Shown here one piece after another: positions 34,914 through 43,799 of a DNA stretch of 64,000 nt (position 1 is its first letter; each line of letters opens with the position of its first letter). Source of the DNA: Lachnospiraceae bacterium 10-1 (GTDB taxonomy: Bacteria > Bacillota > Clostridia > Lachnospirales > Lachnospiraceae). Where the stretch lies: NCBI GenBank assembly GCA_000403495.2, contig KE159820.1:1-64000 (forward strand), given 5' to 3'. The notes under the pieces were generated by a model that worked only from the letters and a program-made list of their open reading frames with translations, made no database searches and was not told where the DNA came from. Made by a program: the position numbers and the translations under genes.

Positions 34914-35801
34914 CAGCTTTTTTATATAAAGTCTGTAATCCTGTCCATTCAATGTGACGTCTTTCTCAAAGGCAAAACCCAACTTTTTCATCAATCTTAT
35001 AGAAACCATATTTCTTTCATCTACCAGTGCCTGAATCTTTTCAAATTTCAGTTCTTCCCATGCATATTTTAGAATTCCACTACAGACTTCATAACCATAG
35101 CCCTGTCCCTGATATAACGCATCAATCAAAAAACCAAGTTCAGGATTTTCACAGCCTTCTCTCACACTAAGACCTGCACGCCCAATAATCCGGCCGCTTT
35201 CCTTTAAGATCACTGTCCATAATCCATAACCATAAAATCCATAAATCTGATCAATGTATGACTTCATATATTCCATTTCTTCGTCCCTGTCTTCATAAAG
35301 GCCTTCCATATAACGTGTAATAGATGGCTCTCTGTAAATCCGGTAAAACTCATCCACATCCTCCAAAGTGCTTTCCCTCACCAAAAGTCTTTTCGTTTTC
35401 AGAATTTCCCAGGGAAGTCCGGCGAGTCTTAAATACACCTCCTCTAAGGAACTGTATTCAAGCTGAAATAAATCTTCTATTCCATAGCGTACTGCCGGAA
35501 AACACTGCTGTCTGTTCCCCTCATGATAAAGAATTACTACATATTGTTTTTCTTCCAAAAGCATTTCTGCTGATTTAGCATCATCTGTAATAACTAAAGT
35601 ATCTGTCCTACTTTTGGAAACTTCTTCATAATCTTTCAAAATTTCATTTGTAAAATCTGTTATTTTCTGCAGAGATACCTGCACGCAATGAGGCTCTGTT
35701 TTCTCTCTGATTTCCTTAATACGCTCTGAAATAATTTTATAATAATATTCAGACAGGAGAAGTAAAATGCATTTTAACATTGTCAAGTCCTTCCAATTCA
35801 T
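34902..35801 (-). CDS. two-domain GNAT acetyltransferase
   Basis: A 299-residue protein. The C-terminal half, from about residue 133 (TKRLLVRESTLEDVDEFYRIY), is a GNAT domain of the RimJ/RimL type with coenzyme A motif LYQGQGYGYEV and a final helix-strand DERNMVSIRLMKKLGF. The N-terminal ~125 residues form a Rossmann-like alpha/beta unit (DTLVITDDAKSAEMLL... QYVVILYHEG) without an obvious catalytic motif. It resembles a degenerate HAD or receiver domain. Substrate unknown. Its 3' end carries the amt promoter. Confidence 0.8.
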   Translation of the reverse strand: MNWKDLTMLKCILLLLSEYYYKIISERIKEIREKTEPHCVQVSLQKITDFTNEILKDYEEVSKSRTDTLVITDDAKSAEMLLEEKQYVVILYHEGNRQQCFPAVRYGIEDLFQLEYSSLEEVYLRLAGLPWEILKTKRLLVRESTLEDVDEFYRIYREPSITRYMEGLYEDRDEEMEYMKSYIDQIYGFYGYGLWTVILKESGRIIGRAGLSVREGCENPELGFLIDALYQGQGYGYEVCSGILKYAWEELKFEKIQALVDERNMVSIRLMKKLGFAFEKDVTLNGQDYRLYIKKLLTE

Positions 35802-35867
35802 ATAAAATATGTACCATAGATATTATTTTATCACATCATATAGATGAAAAGAAAGGAAGTTAACATT

Positions 35868-36389
35868 ATGGCGCAAAATCCCATCGTAACATTTACAATG
35901 GAAAATGGAGATATCATGAAAGCAGAACTTTATCCTGAAATTGCTCCTGTTTCTGTAAACAATTTTATCAGCCTGATTAACAAAAACTTTTATGACGGAC
36001 TGATTTTTCACCGTGTAATCCGCGGTTTTATGATTCAGGGCGGTGATCCGGAAGGAACAGGCTGCGGCGGCCCCGGTTACAGCATTAAGGGAGAATTTTC
36101 CTCAAATGGTTTTGAAAACAACTTAAAGCATACTGAAGGCGTTCTTTCTATGGCAAGAAGCATGGCCCCCGACTCAGCAGGCTCCCAGTTTTTTATCATG
36201 CATAAGACAAGTCCTCATTTAGATAGCTCTTATGCTGCCTTTGGAAAGATAATTGAAGGCATGGATGTTGTAAATAAAATTGCAGAAACTGCAACTGATT
36301 TTTCTGACCGTCCATTAGAAGATCAGAGACTTAAGAGCGTTACCGTAGACTGTTTTGGAGTGGAGTACCCTGAACCGGAGAAGTGTTAA
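35868..36389 (+). CDS. peptidyl-prolyl cis-trans isomerase, cyclophilin type
   Basis: Catalyses prolyl isomerisation during protein folding. The 173-residue protein is a minimal cytosolic cyclophilin with no signal peptide. The active-site Arg is in FHRVIRGFMIQGGDP and the substrate-binding motif is SAGSQFFIMH. The start at 35868 follows AAAGGAAG by eight bases; an earlier Met overlaps this site. It is transcribed alone. An 11-bp perfect palindrome covers its stop codon. Confidence 0.94.
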   Translation: MAQNPIVTFTMENGDIMKAELYPEIAPVSVNNFISLINKNFYDGLIFHRVIRGFMIQGGDPEGTGCGGPGYSIKGEFSSNGFENNLKHTEGVLSMARSMAPDSAGSQFFIMHKTSPHLDSSYAAFGKIIEGMDVVNKIAETATDFSDRPLEDQRLKSVTVDCFGVEYPEPEKC

Positions 36390-36399
36390 ACACTTCTCC
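36377..36399 (+). repeat. perfect hairpin over the cyclophilin stop codon
   Basis: GGAGAAGTGTT pairs with AACACTTCTCC around a single A. It is followed by A-rich rather than T-rich sequence, so it is not a standard terminator on the plus strand. It may protect the mRNA 3' end or act with another factor. Confidence 0.5.
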
Positions 36400-36656
36400 A
36401 AAAAGAAAAATCCAGCTATTGGGCCTTCTGCATTTTTGCTTCCATATTCATATTTTGTTCATATTTAATTTAAAAAAACTTAATCAGTATAACATTCTTT
36501 AGACATTTCTCTACTTTATACTAATATCATAAGATACAGAAAAGAAAACGCCAATATCAAAGTAATTGATTTATTAATAACTTTTTCATAATAAATGCCA
36601 AGTAGCCGCAGGTTTACTTGGCATCCTCCCTTTCTACAGGACTTTTTAAGTTTTTC
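36400..36656. other. A/T-rich intergenic region with an orphan palindrome
   Basis: No credible gene was found. The only structure is a 10-bp perfect inverted repeat, ATGCCAAGTA (36595-36604) with TACTTGGCAT (36615-36624), followed on the plus strand by CCTCCCTTTC. It could be a weak terminator or an operator for the adjacent promoter at 36657. Confidence 0.5.
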
Positions 36657-36685
36657 TTGTACTTTTCTCCTTTTTCCTGTATAGT
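36657..36685 (+). promoter_or_regulatory. probable original promoter of alsT, now separated by an IS
   Basis: TTGTAC (36657-36662), a 17-bp spacer and TATAGT (36680-36685). The expected start lies about 8 bp before the left end of the IS1182-type element. The first plus-strand gene beyond the IS is alsT. Confidence 0.5.
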
Positions 36686-36701
36686 ATAGGGGTAATCAAA
36701 G

Positions 36702-36745
36702 GGGGTGTCGCAAAATCATCAAATCAGATGATTGAGCGATACCCC
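36702..36745. repeat. large sub-terminal hairpin of the IS1182-type element
   Basis: GGGGTGTCGC (36702-36711) pairs with GCGATACCCC (36736-36745; one G-T pair). Inside, AATCATC (36714-36720) pairs with GATGATT (36727-36733) around a 6-base loop. The outer arm coincides with the left terminal repeat. A similar feature is not evident at the right end. Confidence 0.7.
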
Positions 36746-36762
36746 TGCTCTAGTTCTACTAA

Positions 36763-36808
36763 CAAAAAATCCAGCGTTTTCCTGTTCCAAGAAAATCTGC
36801 TGGATTTT
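36763..36808 (-). terminator. terminator of the IS1182-type transposase
   Basis: AAAATCCAGC (minus strand 36808-36799) pairs with GCTGGATTTT (36775-36766), followed by further T (TTG at 36765-36763). It lies 36 bp after the transposase stop. Confidence 0.75.
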
Positions 36809-36843
36809 GGCGTACTTTAATAACGGTTCCTGTTTTCATGAAT

Positions 36844-38451
36844 TTAAGCTGTTCCTTTTACTGCAAACAGGTGACTTCCTGTCCGTTCTTTTTGTATTTT
36901 TTCATGTAGCTTATTTATGTTATATCCTAAGCAGAGCAAAAGAATTTCCAGTTTTACCTTTGTTTTCCCACGAAGCAGAAATCTTTGGAATCCATAGTCA
37001 TTTTTCAGAACACCAAATGCACCTTCTACCTGAATGGAACGGTTCATCCGATATTTGATTCCTGTTTCACTCAGGATGTTTTCGTAAGATTCCTGCCGCT
37101 TCTCCAGAAAACTTTTGGAAATATATAACCGCTTATTGCCTTTTGCTTTGGTACATTTTTCTTTATAAGGACATCCTCTACAGTCTTCACATTCGTAAAC
37201 AGTTACTTCCGATTCGTAGCCGCTTTTACTTTTCTGTTTTTTAATAAAAAGAGGTAACAATGATTTCCCGGCATGACAGGTGTATGTGTCAGCTTTTTCA
37301 TCATATCCCATGTTTTCACGTTTGCTGATATCTTTTTTAAAGCTGCGCTTTTTCCATTTCTCATAGGTCTGCGGTTTGATATACGGTTTCTGTCTGTTTT
37401 CCCTTAAAAAGCTGTAACCTTCTTCACTTTCGTAGCCGGAATCTGCTGTTACACTTGGGTATCGTAATCCCAGTTTTTCTTCCATTGTCTTCAGAAATGG
37501 GATCAGTGTCCATACATCGTTTCTGTCTTGGAAAATATCAGCTGCTACGATATATTCACTGTCAACGGCGGTCTGTACATTATATCCCGGTTTTAGCTGG
37601 GCATTACGCATATGGTCATCCTTCATATGCATAAAGGTGGCATCCGGATCTGTCTTGCAGTAATTATTCCTGCCCTGAAAACTGGCTGCATGCCAGTCAT
37701 AAATTCTCCGGCGTTCAAGAAATCTGCGGAACATTTCCAGATACCTCTGGTTCCTGTCCTTCCTTTTGCCTCGTCCATAAACAAAGACGGTTTCGTCTGC
37801 CCTGCATTTTTCTTCCAGAAACCGGGATATCTTTTGCAGATCCTGTGTCCTTGTTTGGGCACCGACCGAAAAATCCTGTATGTATTCATGATTCAGGAGC
37901 TGTACTGCTTCCTGTATCTTCCGGAACATCTTTTCTTCCCATTTCCCGACAGACTTTTTCCACACAAAAGTATACTTGTTGGCACTGGCTTCTAACTTTG
38001 TCCCATCAATGAATACGGTCTCCTTTGACAGTTCATCAGCCTGTTCCAGCCTTTTTACCATCTGATAGAAAAGATTTTCACAGGCCTCTGCCAGAAATCC
38101 TGTACGGAAACGGGCAATGGTGCTGTGATCCGGTGCTTTCTGACCGGCTAACAGCCACATAAAGTTAATGTCGCGCCTGCAGGCGGTTTCGATCTTTCTC
38201 GAAGAATAGATATTTTGTGAATAAGCATAGGCCAGGATCTTGAACATGGTCTTTGGGTCCACTGCCGGATTTCTGCCTTTGGCAGAGTAAGCCTGATACA
38301 GTAAGCTGTAATCTAATTCCTCCAATTCGTGGCTCAGCAGTCGAACAGAATCATCATTAGGGACCAGACCTTCTAAACTTAATGGCAAAACCAGTTGATA
38401 AGGTTCGCCAAATTCGGTATAATTTTTATGGTATTTTAATTTACTGGTCAT
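36844..38451 (-). CDS. IS1182-family transposase
   Basis: A 535-residue DDE transposase. An N-terminal DUF772/InsH-like domain has the marker APDHSTIARFR. The catalytic Asp residues are probably in VFIDGTKLEA and VTADSGYESEEGY. Late in the protein are a Cys-rich segment (CEDCRGCPYKEKCTK) and an Arg-rich C-terminus with RMNRSIQVEGAFGVLKNDYGF, whose Glu is the third catalytic candidate. The frame is intact, so the element may be active. The gene points away from alsT. Confidence 0.93.
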   Translation of the reverse strand: MTSKLKYHKNYTEFGEPYQLVLPLSLEGLVPNDDSVRLLSHELEELDYSLLYQAYSAKGRNPAVDPKTMFKILAYAYSQNIYSSRKIETACRRDINFMWLLAGQKAPDHSTIARFRTGFLAEACENLFYQMVKRLEQADELSKETVFIDGTKLEASANKYTFVWKKSVGKWEEKMFRKIQEAVQLLNHEYIQDFSVGAQTRTQDLQKISRFLEEKCRADETVFVYGRGKRKDRNQRYLEMFRRFLERRRIYDWHAASFQGRNNYCKTDPDATFMHMKDDHMRNAQLKPGYNVQTAVDSEYIVAADIFQDRNDVWTLIPFLKTMEEKLGLRYPSVTADSGYESEEGYSFLRENRQKPYIKPQTYEKWKKRSFKKDISKRENMGYDEKADTYTCHAGKSLLPLFIKKQKSKSGYESEVTVYECEDCRGCPYKEKCTKAKGNKRLYISKSFLEKRQESYENILSETGIKYRMNRSIQVEGAFGVLKNDYGFQRFLLRGKTKVKLEILLLCLGYNINKLHEKIQKERTGSHLFAVKGTA

Positions 38452-38471
38452 AACTTATTATACCACGGATG

Positions 38472-38501
38472 GCAGGCTCTTCGGAGTCTGCTTTTCTGTT
38501 T
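38472..38501 (+). terminator. hairpin terminator at the right side of the IS1182-type element
   Basis: GCAGGCTC (38472-38479) pairs with GAGTCTGC (38484-38491) around TTCG, followed by TTTTCTGTTT. It would stop plus-strand transcription leaving the IS toward alsT. Confidence 0.6.
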
Positions 38502-38614
38502 CTAGACACAAAAAACGGAGCCATTGCTCCAGTAGTGATTATTCATCTACTTTTGCAACAGCCCCTTTTTTTATGATTATTTTATAATCTAAACTTATGA
38601 CGGAGGAGATTTTA

Positions 38615-40123
38615 ATGGAAAATGTAATGAATGTGATTTCAAATGTGAATTCTGCCATAAACAATGTGGTGTGGGGAATTCCTATGTTGATATTAATTAT
38701 CGGCACAGGTATTTATTTAACCGTAGGCATGAAGTTTTTTCAAATTACACGAATAAAGCACTGGATGAACGAAACCTTTCTTGCCATTTTTAAGAAAAAA
38801 CATGTAACTGCCCATACCGGCAAGGAAGAACAGTCTATTTCCCAGTTTCAGGCTCTCTCAACTGCACTGGCTGCCACCATCGGCGTGGGAAATATCGCCG
38901 GTGTTGCAGGTGCAATCATTACCGGCGGTGCAGGAGCTGTATTCTGGATGTGGCTTTCCGCTCTTTTCGGAATGATGACCAACTATTCTGAAAATGTACT
39001 GGGCATTTATTACCGACGTAAAAATTCTAAAAATGAATGGTCCGGCGGTGCCATGTACTATCTCCAGGATGGATTAAAAAATAAAAAGTTCCTAAGCGTC
39101 CTTGCGAAACCTCTCGCTGTTTTGTTTGCTTTATTTTGCGTATTTGCCTCTTTTGGGATCGGTAATATGACACAGGTACATGAAATTGCCAGCTCCCTTC
39201 AGGACACCTTCAGCATTCCGCCGCTTGCAACCGGCATTATTATTGCAGTAGTTGCAGCACTTGTTATTTTAGGCGGTATTAAAGCAATTGGAAATGTGGC
39301 TGAAAAAATTGTTCCTTTTATGGCATGTGTTTACATACTGGGAACTATTATTGTTCTCATTTTAAATATCACTTCTGTTCCTGCTGTTATTAGCGCCATC
39401 TTTGCAAACGCCTTTGGTCTCCGCCCTATTGCAGGAGCTACTGCAGGTATTATGATTAAGCAGGCAATGACTATGGGCTTTAAAAGAGGGGTGTTTTCAA
39501 ATGAAGCCGGTCTTGGCTCTTCTGTAATGGTGCATTCTGCTTCTAATGTTAAAGAACCCATTATTCAGGGCATGTGGGGCATTTTCGAAGTATTTTTTGA
39601 TACAATTGTTGTCTGCACTTTGACTTCTTTCACTATTTTAAGTTCCGGTCTTGTTGATTTAAATACTGGAGAGCTTTTGACTTCATCAACCGGTGCTTCT
39701 TTAGTTAGTGAAGCATTAACCCAGGGATTCGGTTCTCTGGCAGGCGGTTTTGTTGCCATCGCTATCAGCCTGTTTGCATTCACCACAGTGCTTGGCTGGT
39801 CCTTTTATGGAACGAAATCCTGTGAATATTTATTTGGTACGAAAGCCACTATTTGTTATAAAGTGATTTTTGTTATCTGTATTGTTTTTGGCGCTACCAT
39901 GAGTTTTGATCTGGCCTGGGCAATTGCAGATACATTAAATGCACTAATGGCAATTCCCAACCTGATCGGTGTATTATGCTTATCCGGTACTGTATTTGCC
40001 ATCACTAAAAACTATACTGCCCGTAAGATCACCAGGACAAACGCAAACCTTAAGCCTATGCTTTCCTTTGATCCTGAAATTCAGGCAATGCAGGAACAGG
40101 CCCTCTCCCAAGAGGAATCATAA
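38615..40123 (+). CDS. alsT: sodium:alanine/glycine symporter (AGCS family)
   Basis: A 502-residue membrane transporter with about eleven helices. AGCS-family hallmarks are GTGIYLTVGMKFFQ, the conserved QFQALSTALAATIGVGNIAGVA segment in helices 2-3 and the later GFKRGVFSNEAGLGSSVMVHSA. It imports alanine or glycine with Na+. The ATG at 38615 lies six bases after GGAGGAG; the upstream ATG precedes that site. An IS lies 50 bp before the start codon. TATAAT at 38583-38588 has no -35 at proper distance, so expression may be altered. Confidence 0.93.
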   Translation: MENVMNVISNVNSAINNVVWGIPMLILIIGTGIYLTVGMKFFQITRIKHWMNETFLAIFKKKHVTAHTGKEEQSISQFQALSTALAATIGVGNIAGVAGAIITGGAGAVFWMWLSALFGMMTNYSENVLGIYYRRKNSKNEWSGGAMYYLQDGLKNKKFLSVLAKPLAVLFALFCVFASFGIGNMTQVHEIASSLQDTFSIPPLATGIIIAVVAALVILGGIKAIGNVAEKIVPFMACVYILGTIIVLILNITSVPAVISAIFANAFGLRPIAGATAGIMIKQAMTMGFKRGVFSNEAGLGSSVMVHSASNVKEPIIQGMWGIFEVFFDTIVVCTLTSFTILSSGLVDLNTGELLTSSTGASLVSEALTQGFGSLAGGFVAIAISLFAFTTVLGWSFYGTKSCEYLFGTKATICYKVIFVICIVFGATMSFDLAWAIADTLNALMAIPNLIGVLCLSGTVFAITKNYTARKITRTNANLKPMLSFDPEIQAMQEQALSQEES

Positions 40124-40140
40124 AGTTTACAGGCATATTA

Positions 40141-40173
40141 AAAGCAGCGCTTTGGTTCACAAAGCGCTGCTTT
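40141..40173 (+). terminator. intrinsic terminator of alsT
   Basis: A perfect 14-bp stem: AAAGCAGCGCTTTG (40141-40154) with CAAAGCGCTGCTTT (40160-40173) around GTTCA. Confidence 0.85.
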
Positions 40174-40201
40174 CATAAGCAACGGATGTTTCAACTGCTG
40201 A

Positions 40202-41035
40202 TCACATCCAGGAAAAATCATTACCCGGATAATTATTTCCCGTGCCGCCTCCATAAGGAGGACCTGCCGGCGCCTGCGGCACCTGCTTAATACTCTGCAG
40301 AGCAAGGCCTATAATCAACACGGACAAACCAATATTAATCACATAAAAGAATGGAATTCCAAAAGGCAGGATAGATACTGCTGCTTTAATAATCAAAGGC
40401 AGTGTTCTGCTGTAAATTCCAAGGATATAAAGCTTTCCAAAGGAAATTTTCACTTTCATACAGGATGCCACAATCATACTGATCAAAGCAATTACTAACA
40501 CACCTGCAAAAAACCATGCTGTCATCCAGACAAATGCTATCACCATGAACACTGCAAGAAAAATATAAGCATATGGAACAAGTCGGAGCAAATCTCTTCT
40601 GGATAATTCAAAATCCATTTCTGAAAAGAAAGCTTCATGCACCTGTCCTTTATCTTTCACAATGACTTTTTCCGAATCCATCATAATTACCTGAGTGTAA
40701 TTGTCCAAAAAGTCCTGCATATCGTAGGCACTTCGGAGAACAGACCTGGAATCCGTGTCAACTTCAATATAAGTTCCCCTATAATCATATATATAAACAC
40801 CATCTACCCACAATTCTCCATTTGACAATTCAAAATCAGGCACCGTTTTTTCTATTTTATAACTGATGGTTTCTCCACCAAAAAACCTTATAACAGGCAC
40901 TCCCATAGTAATCAGAAAATAAATCACCATCAGCATAACACCAAAGCCAAATACCTTACCCTTCTTATTCTTCAAAAATTCCCCATAGCTTTTAAAGCTG
41001 TAAATAGAAAGTCCCATTTCTTTAAATATATTCAT
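40202..41035 (-). CDS. DUF1189-family membrane protein
   Basis: A 277-residue protein. After an N-terminal motif FKEMGLSIYSFKSYGEFLKNKKGKVFGFG, a helix (33-52) leads to an outer domain of about 100 residues. Three or four helices follow and a Gly/Pro/Tyr-rich cytoplasmic tail (PPYGGGTGNNYPG). DUF1189 proteins of Firmicutes include the YbbM/YqfA-like group linked to maltodextrin operons, but the function is unknown. I prefer ATG 41035, 11 bases after GAGG, over a TTG that touches that site. Confidence 0.7.
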   Translation of the reverse strand: MNIFKEMGLSIYSFKSYGEFLKNKKGKVFGFGVMLMVIYFLITMGVPVIRFFGGETISYKIEKTVPDFELSNGELWVDGVYIYDYRGTYIEVDTDSRSVLRSAYDMQDFLDNYTQVIMMDSEKVIVKDKGQVHEAFFSEMDFELSRRDLLRLVPYAYIFLAVFMVIAFVWMTAWFFAGVLVIALISMIVASCMKVKISFGKLYILGIYSRTLPLIIKAAVSILPFGIPFFYVINIGLSVLIIGLALQSIKQVPQAPAGPPYGGGTGNNYPGNDFSWM

Positions 41036-41110
41036 ATTTGTCAATTCCTCTTCTATTCCTTACATCAATCTGCAAAGTTCACGCTTCCTATTTTCTTATA
41101 TATTATGATA

Positions 41111-41142
41111 AAGGCTGTCCATTTATATGGGCAGCCTTTACT
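41111..41142 (-). terminator. probable terminator of the aldolase gene
   Basis: On the minus strand AAAGGCTGCCCAT and ATGGACAGCCTTT form a stem with one mismatched position, followed by ATCATAATAT. The T-run is weak. Confidence 0.55.
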
Positions 41143-41161
41143 TTTGCTTGGATTTATTGCT

Positions 41162-42025
41162 TTAAGCCTTATTAACAGAACCGAAAATTTCCATTTTTTC
41201 TTTTACTGTTGCTTTAATTGCTTCAAAGCCAGGAGCAAGGAGCTTACGAGGATCAAATCCTTTTCCTTCTAAATCCTTTCCTGCTTCAATATATTTACGT
41301 GTAGCTGCTGCAAATGACAACTGGCATTCCGTATTAACATTGATCTTGGCAACTCCTAATGAAATTGCTTTCTGAATCATTTCTGTAGGAATACCTGTAC
41401 CTCCATGAAGTACCAGAGGCATTTCTCCTGTTAACTGCTGAATTGCATCTAAAGTTTCAAAAGATAATCCTTTCCAGTTTTCAGGATATTTGCCATGAAT
41501 GTTTCCGATTCCGGCTGCAAGGAAATCAATTCCTAAATCAGCGATTGCTTTACATTCATTGGGATCTGCACATTCCCCCATACCAATTACGCCATCTTCC
41601 TCACCACCGATAGAACCAACTTCTGCTTCAATGGAGATTCCCTTTTCATGTGCTGCTGCAACCAGCTCTTTTGTCTTAGCTACGTTTTCTTCAATGGGGT
41701 AATGAGAACCATCAAACATTACTGAAGAAAATCCTGCTTCGATACATTTGTAGCAGTGTTCATAGCTGCCATGATCAAGATGAAGTGCTACAGGAACTGT
41801 AATATTCTGATCTTTGATCAGTCCATTCACCATACCAACTACAACATCATATCCACCCATGTATTTTCCTGCACCTTCGGATACGCCTAAAATTACAGGT
41901 GAGTTGTTTTCCTGTGCTGTTAACAGGATTGCCTTAGTCCACTCAAGGTTGTTAATGTTAAACTGTCCCACTGCATAGTGGCCTGCTTTTGCTTTTTGAA
42001 GCATTTCTGTTGCTGATACTAACAT
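41162..42025 (-). CDS. fba: class II fructose-bisphosphate aldolase
   Basis: Cleaves fructose 1,6-bisphosphate in glycolysis using zinc. The 287-residue protein has the metal/catalytic motif HLDHG (His82, Asp84, His85), EAEVGSIGGEEDG with metal-linked Glu, and metal His residues in GNIHGKYP and LVLHGGTG. The length and GTGIPTEMIQKAISLGVAKINVNTE (phosphate loop) match class II type B enzymes of Firmicutes. It is transcribed alone. TATAAT upstream (plus-strand 42073-42078 region) is a likely -10. Confidence 0.96.
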   Translation of the reverse strand: MLVSATEMLQKAKAGHYAVGQFNINNLEWTKAILLTAQENNSPVILGVSEGAGKYMGGYDVVVGMVNGLIKDQNITVPVALHLDHGSYEHCYKCIEAGFSSVMFDGSHYPIEENVAKTKELVAAAHEKGISIEAEVGSIGGEEDGVIGMGECADPNECKAIADLGIDFLAAGIGNIHGKYPENWKGLSFETLDAIQQLTGEMPLVLHGGTGIPTEMIQKAISLGVAKINVNTECQLSFAAATRKYIEAGKDLEGKGFDPRKLLAPGFEAIKATVKEKMEIFGSVNKA

Positions 42026-42151
42026 TTTTATCTACCTCCATTAAATTAATAACATTAATAATTGCTATTTATTATACCCTATTTATTACCAAAATGGAAT
42101 ACCGTTTACAAAATTTACTCGGGCACCACAATACGAGGTGATTTGCAAAAC

Positions 42152-43638
42152 TAAATTCCACCTCTTCTTCTTTTGACCATGGAAGTTATCCTTACAAAGG
42201 ATAGGGTGGATTTTAATCTTACATTTTTTAGTGTATCATCCTCTTGTGCTGCTGATATGAAGGAGGATACTACTATGAACAAACATAAGCATTTATCTTT
42301 TGAAGAACGTTTTACTATCAAAACCCTGCTTGATGCTTCTGCTTCCTTTAAGGAGATCGGCAGGACTCTGGAACGGGATTGTACCACTATTTCCAAGGAA
42401 GTCCGCAACCATATGCTTTTCCAGAAGACCGGCTGCTTTGGACGCTCTTTCAATGACTGCGCCAACCGGCGTAACTGTCCTGTCTCCGGCCTTTGTTCTG
42501 ACCCCGCCTGTCGTTTTAAAAAGTGCAGCCTTTGTTCCAGGTGCCATCTTTACTGTCAGGATTATTTCAAGGAATTCTGTCCCCATTTATCCCAGCCTCC
42601 TTATGTCTGCAATGGCTGTCCCAAAAGGAAAAACTGCACTCTTGAAAAGCATATCTACTCCCCTCAGGCTTCCCAAAAGGAGTATGAGATTCTCCGCTCC
42701 GAATCCCGTTCCGGTATCTGTATCTCTGAAGACGAAGCTCTTGCCCTTGACTCTTTTATCTCTCCCTTAATCCGAAAGGGACAGTCCATCCATCATATCT
42801 GTTCCAACAACCCGGATGAGGTCATGTTCTCGGAAAAGACCATTTATAATTATGTGGATGCGGGCATCTTCTCTGCCAGAAACATTGACCTCCCCAGAAA
42901 GGTCTCTTATAAGCCCAGAGCTTCTTCCCATGATTCTTTCAAAGTGGACAAGGCCTGCCGCATCGGGCGCACCTATGCTGATTTCCTTATGTTTCTGGAA
43001 GGCTTCCCTGACTGCCCTGTTGTACAGATGGACTCTGTCGAAGGCCGCAAAGGCGGAAAAGTCCTGCTGACTTTACACTTTGTCAAATGCGAATTCATGC
43101 TTGCTTTCCTCAGGGACAGGAATTCGGCTGCTTCGGTATTTGATGTTATTGAGCGCCTTTACTGGGAACTGCGTCCTGACAGGTTCATGGACCTTTTTCC
43201 TGTCCTTCTGGGAGATAACGGAAGTGAATTTTCAAATCCTGTTGCTTTGGAGACCGATGCGGAATTCAATCACCGTACACGGGTATTCTATTGCGACCCG
43301 TCTGCACCTTACCAGAAAGGCGCTGCGGAAAATAACCATGAATTCATCCGGAGGGTTCTTCCCAAAGGAACAAGTTTTGACAGACTCACCCAGGCGGACA
43401 TAGATCTTATGATGGACCATATCAATTCTTATTCCCGGGCAAGTCTTGGCAACCACAGCCCGTATGAAGTGTTCCGGATGTTCTATGGGCAGAAGATTTT
43501 AGACCTTCTGGGCGCACATTTCATTTCCCCAAATGATATCACCCTGCGCCCAGAACTTCTAAAATAAACAAAAACAAAAAATACCAGCAGCACACTGAAT
43601 TTCAAGTACATAAACAACACAATCGCGGGTGGAATTTA
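42152..43638 (+). mobile_element. IS30-type insertion sequence, intact
   Basis: A 1.49-kb element with one transposase gene. Terminal inverted repeats share the outer 11 bases: TAAATTCCACC at 42152-42162 and its complement at 43628-43638; beyond that they diverge. No convincing target duplication is visible. It lies between fba and the lipid kinase gene, both minus-strand. Confidence 0.8.
42275..43567 (+). CDS. IS30-family transposase
   Basis: A 430-residue transposase. The N-terminal helix-turn-helix (LSFEERFTIKTLLDASASFKEIGRTL, residues about 7-32) is typical of IS30. A Cys-rich zinc-like segment follows (CSLCSRCHLYCQDYF, CNGCPKRKNC). The integrase-type DDE core has Asp in VVQMDSVEGRKGG, Asp in LLGDNGSEF and Glu in GAAENNHEFIRRVLPKG. 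AGGAGG precedes ATG 42275 with normal spacing; the frame also extends upstream but lacks a ribosome site. It is intact and possibly active. Confidence 0.95.
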   Translation: MNKHKHLSFEERFTIKTLLDASASFKEIGRTLERDCTTISKEVRNHMLFQKTGCFGRSFNDCANRRNCPVSGLCSDPACRFKKCSLCSRCHLYCQDYFKEFCPHLSQPPYVCNGCPKRKNCTLEKHIYSPQASQKEYEILRSESRSGICISEDEALALDSFISPLIRKGQSIHHICSNNPDEVMFSEKTIYNYVDAGIFSARNIDLPRKVSYKPRASSHDSFKVDKACRIGRTYADFLMFLEGFPDCPVVQMDSVEGRKGGKVLLTLHFVKCEFMLAFLRDRNSAASVFDVIERLYWELRPDRFMDLFPVLLGDNGSEFSNPVALETDAEFNHRTRVFYCDPSAPYQKGAAENNHEFIRRVLPKGTSFDRLTQADIDLMMDHINSYSRASLGNHSPYEVFRMFYGQKILDLLGAHFISPNDITLRPELLK

Positions 43639-43731
43639 ATATTTCAAAAAATGGTTAAATTGTACCCTTGCTGCTTCGTGCTCAAAAATCAGGTGATTTT
43701 GGTTGTTTCACACTCATAATAACACAAAAAT

Positions 43732-43774
43732 ACCAGAGATAAACCTTTTTTGAACATAAAAATTTATCTCTGGT
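43732..43774 (-). terminator. intrinsic terminator of the lipid kinase operon
   Basis: A perfect 12-bp stem: ACCAGAGATAAA (minus strand 43774-43763) with TTTATCTCTGGT (43743-43732), followed by ATTTTTGTG. It closes the long hprK-to-kinase transcript. Confidence 0.8.
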
Positions 43775-43799
43775 AGAAGTTACACTTACAAGGTGAAAG

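Larger units (their letters stand above)
36701..38565 (-). mobile_element. IS1182-type insertion sequence, intact
   Basis: A 1.86-kb element with one transposase gene. The ends are imperfect inverted repeats: GGGGGTGTCGCAAAA at 36701-36715 and the complement of GGGGCTGTTGCAAAA at 38551-38565 (13 of 15 identical). Both ends are preceded outside by AAA, so the exact edge and any target duplication are unclear. The element carries its own transcription insulation: a terminator after the transposase (36763-36808) and a TTCG-loop hairpin with T-run facing alsT (38472-38495). It lies between the cyclophilin gene and alsT. Confidence 0.85.

Noticed and set aside
36701-38565. Clear target-site duplication of the IS1182-type element
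   Set aside because: Flanks (TCAAA and TTTTT side) do not match as direct repeats; both ends merely have A/T runs.
42173-42274. 34-residue upstream extension of the IS30 transposase
   Set aside because: AGGAGG is correctly spaced for ATG 42275, where IS30 family similarity starts.
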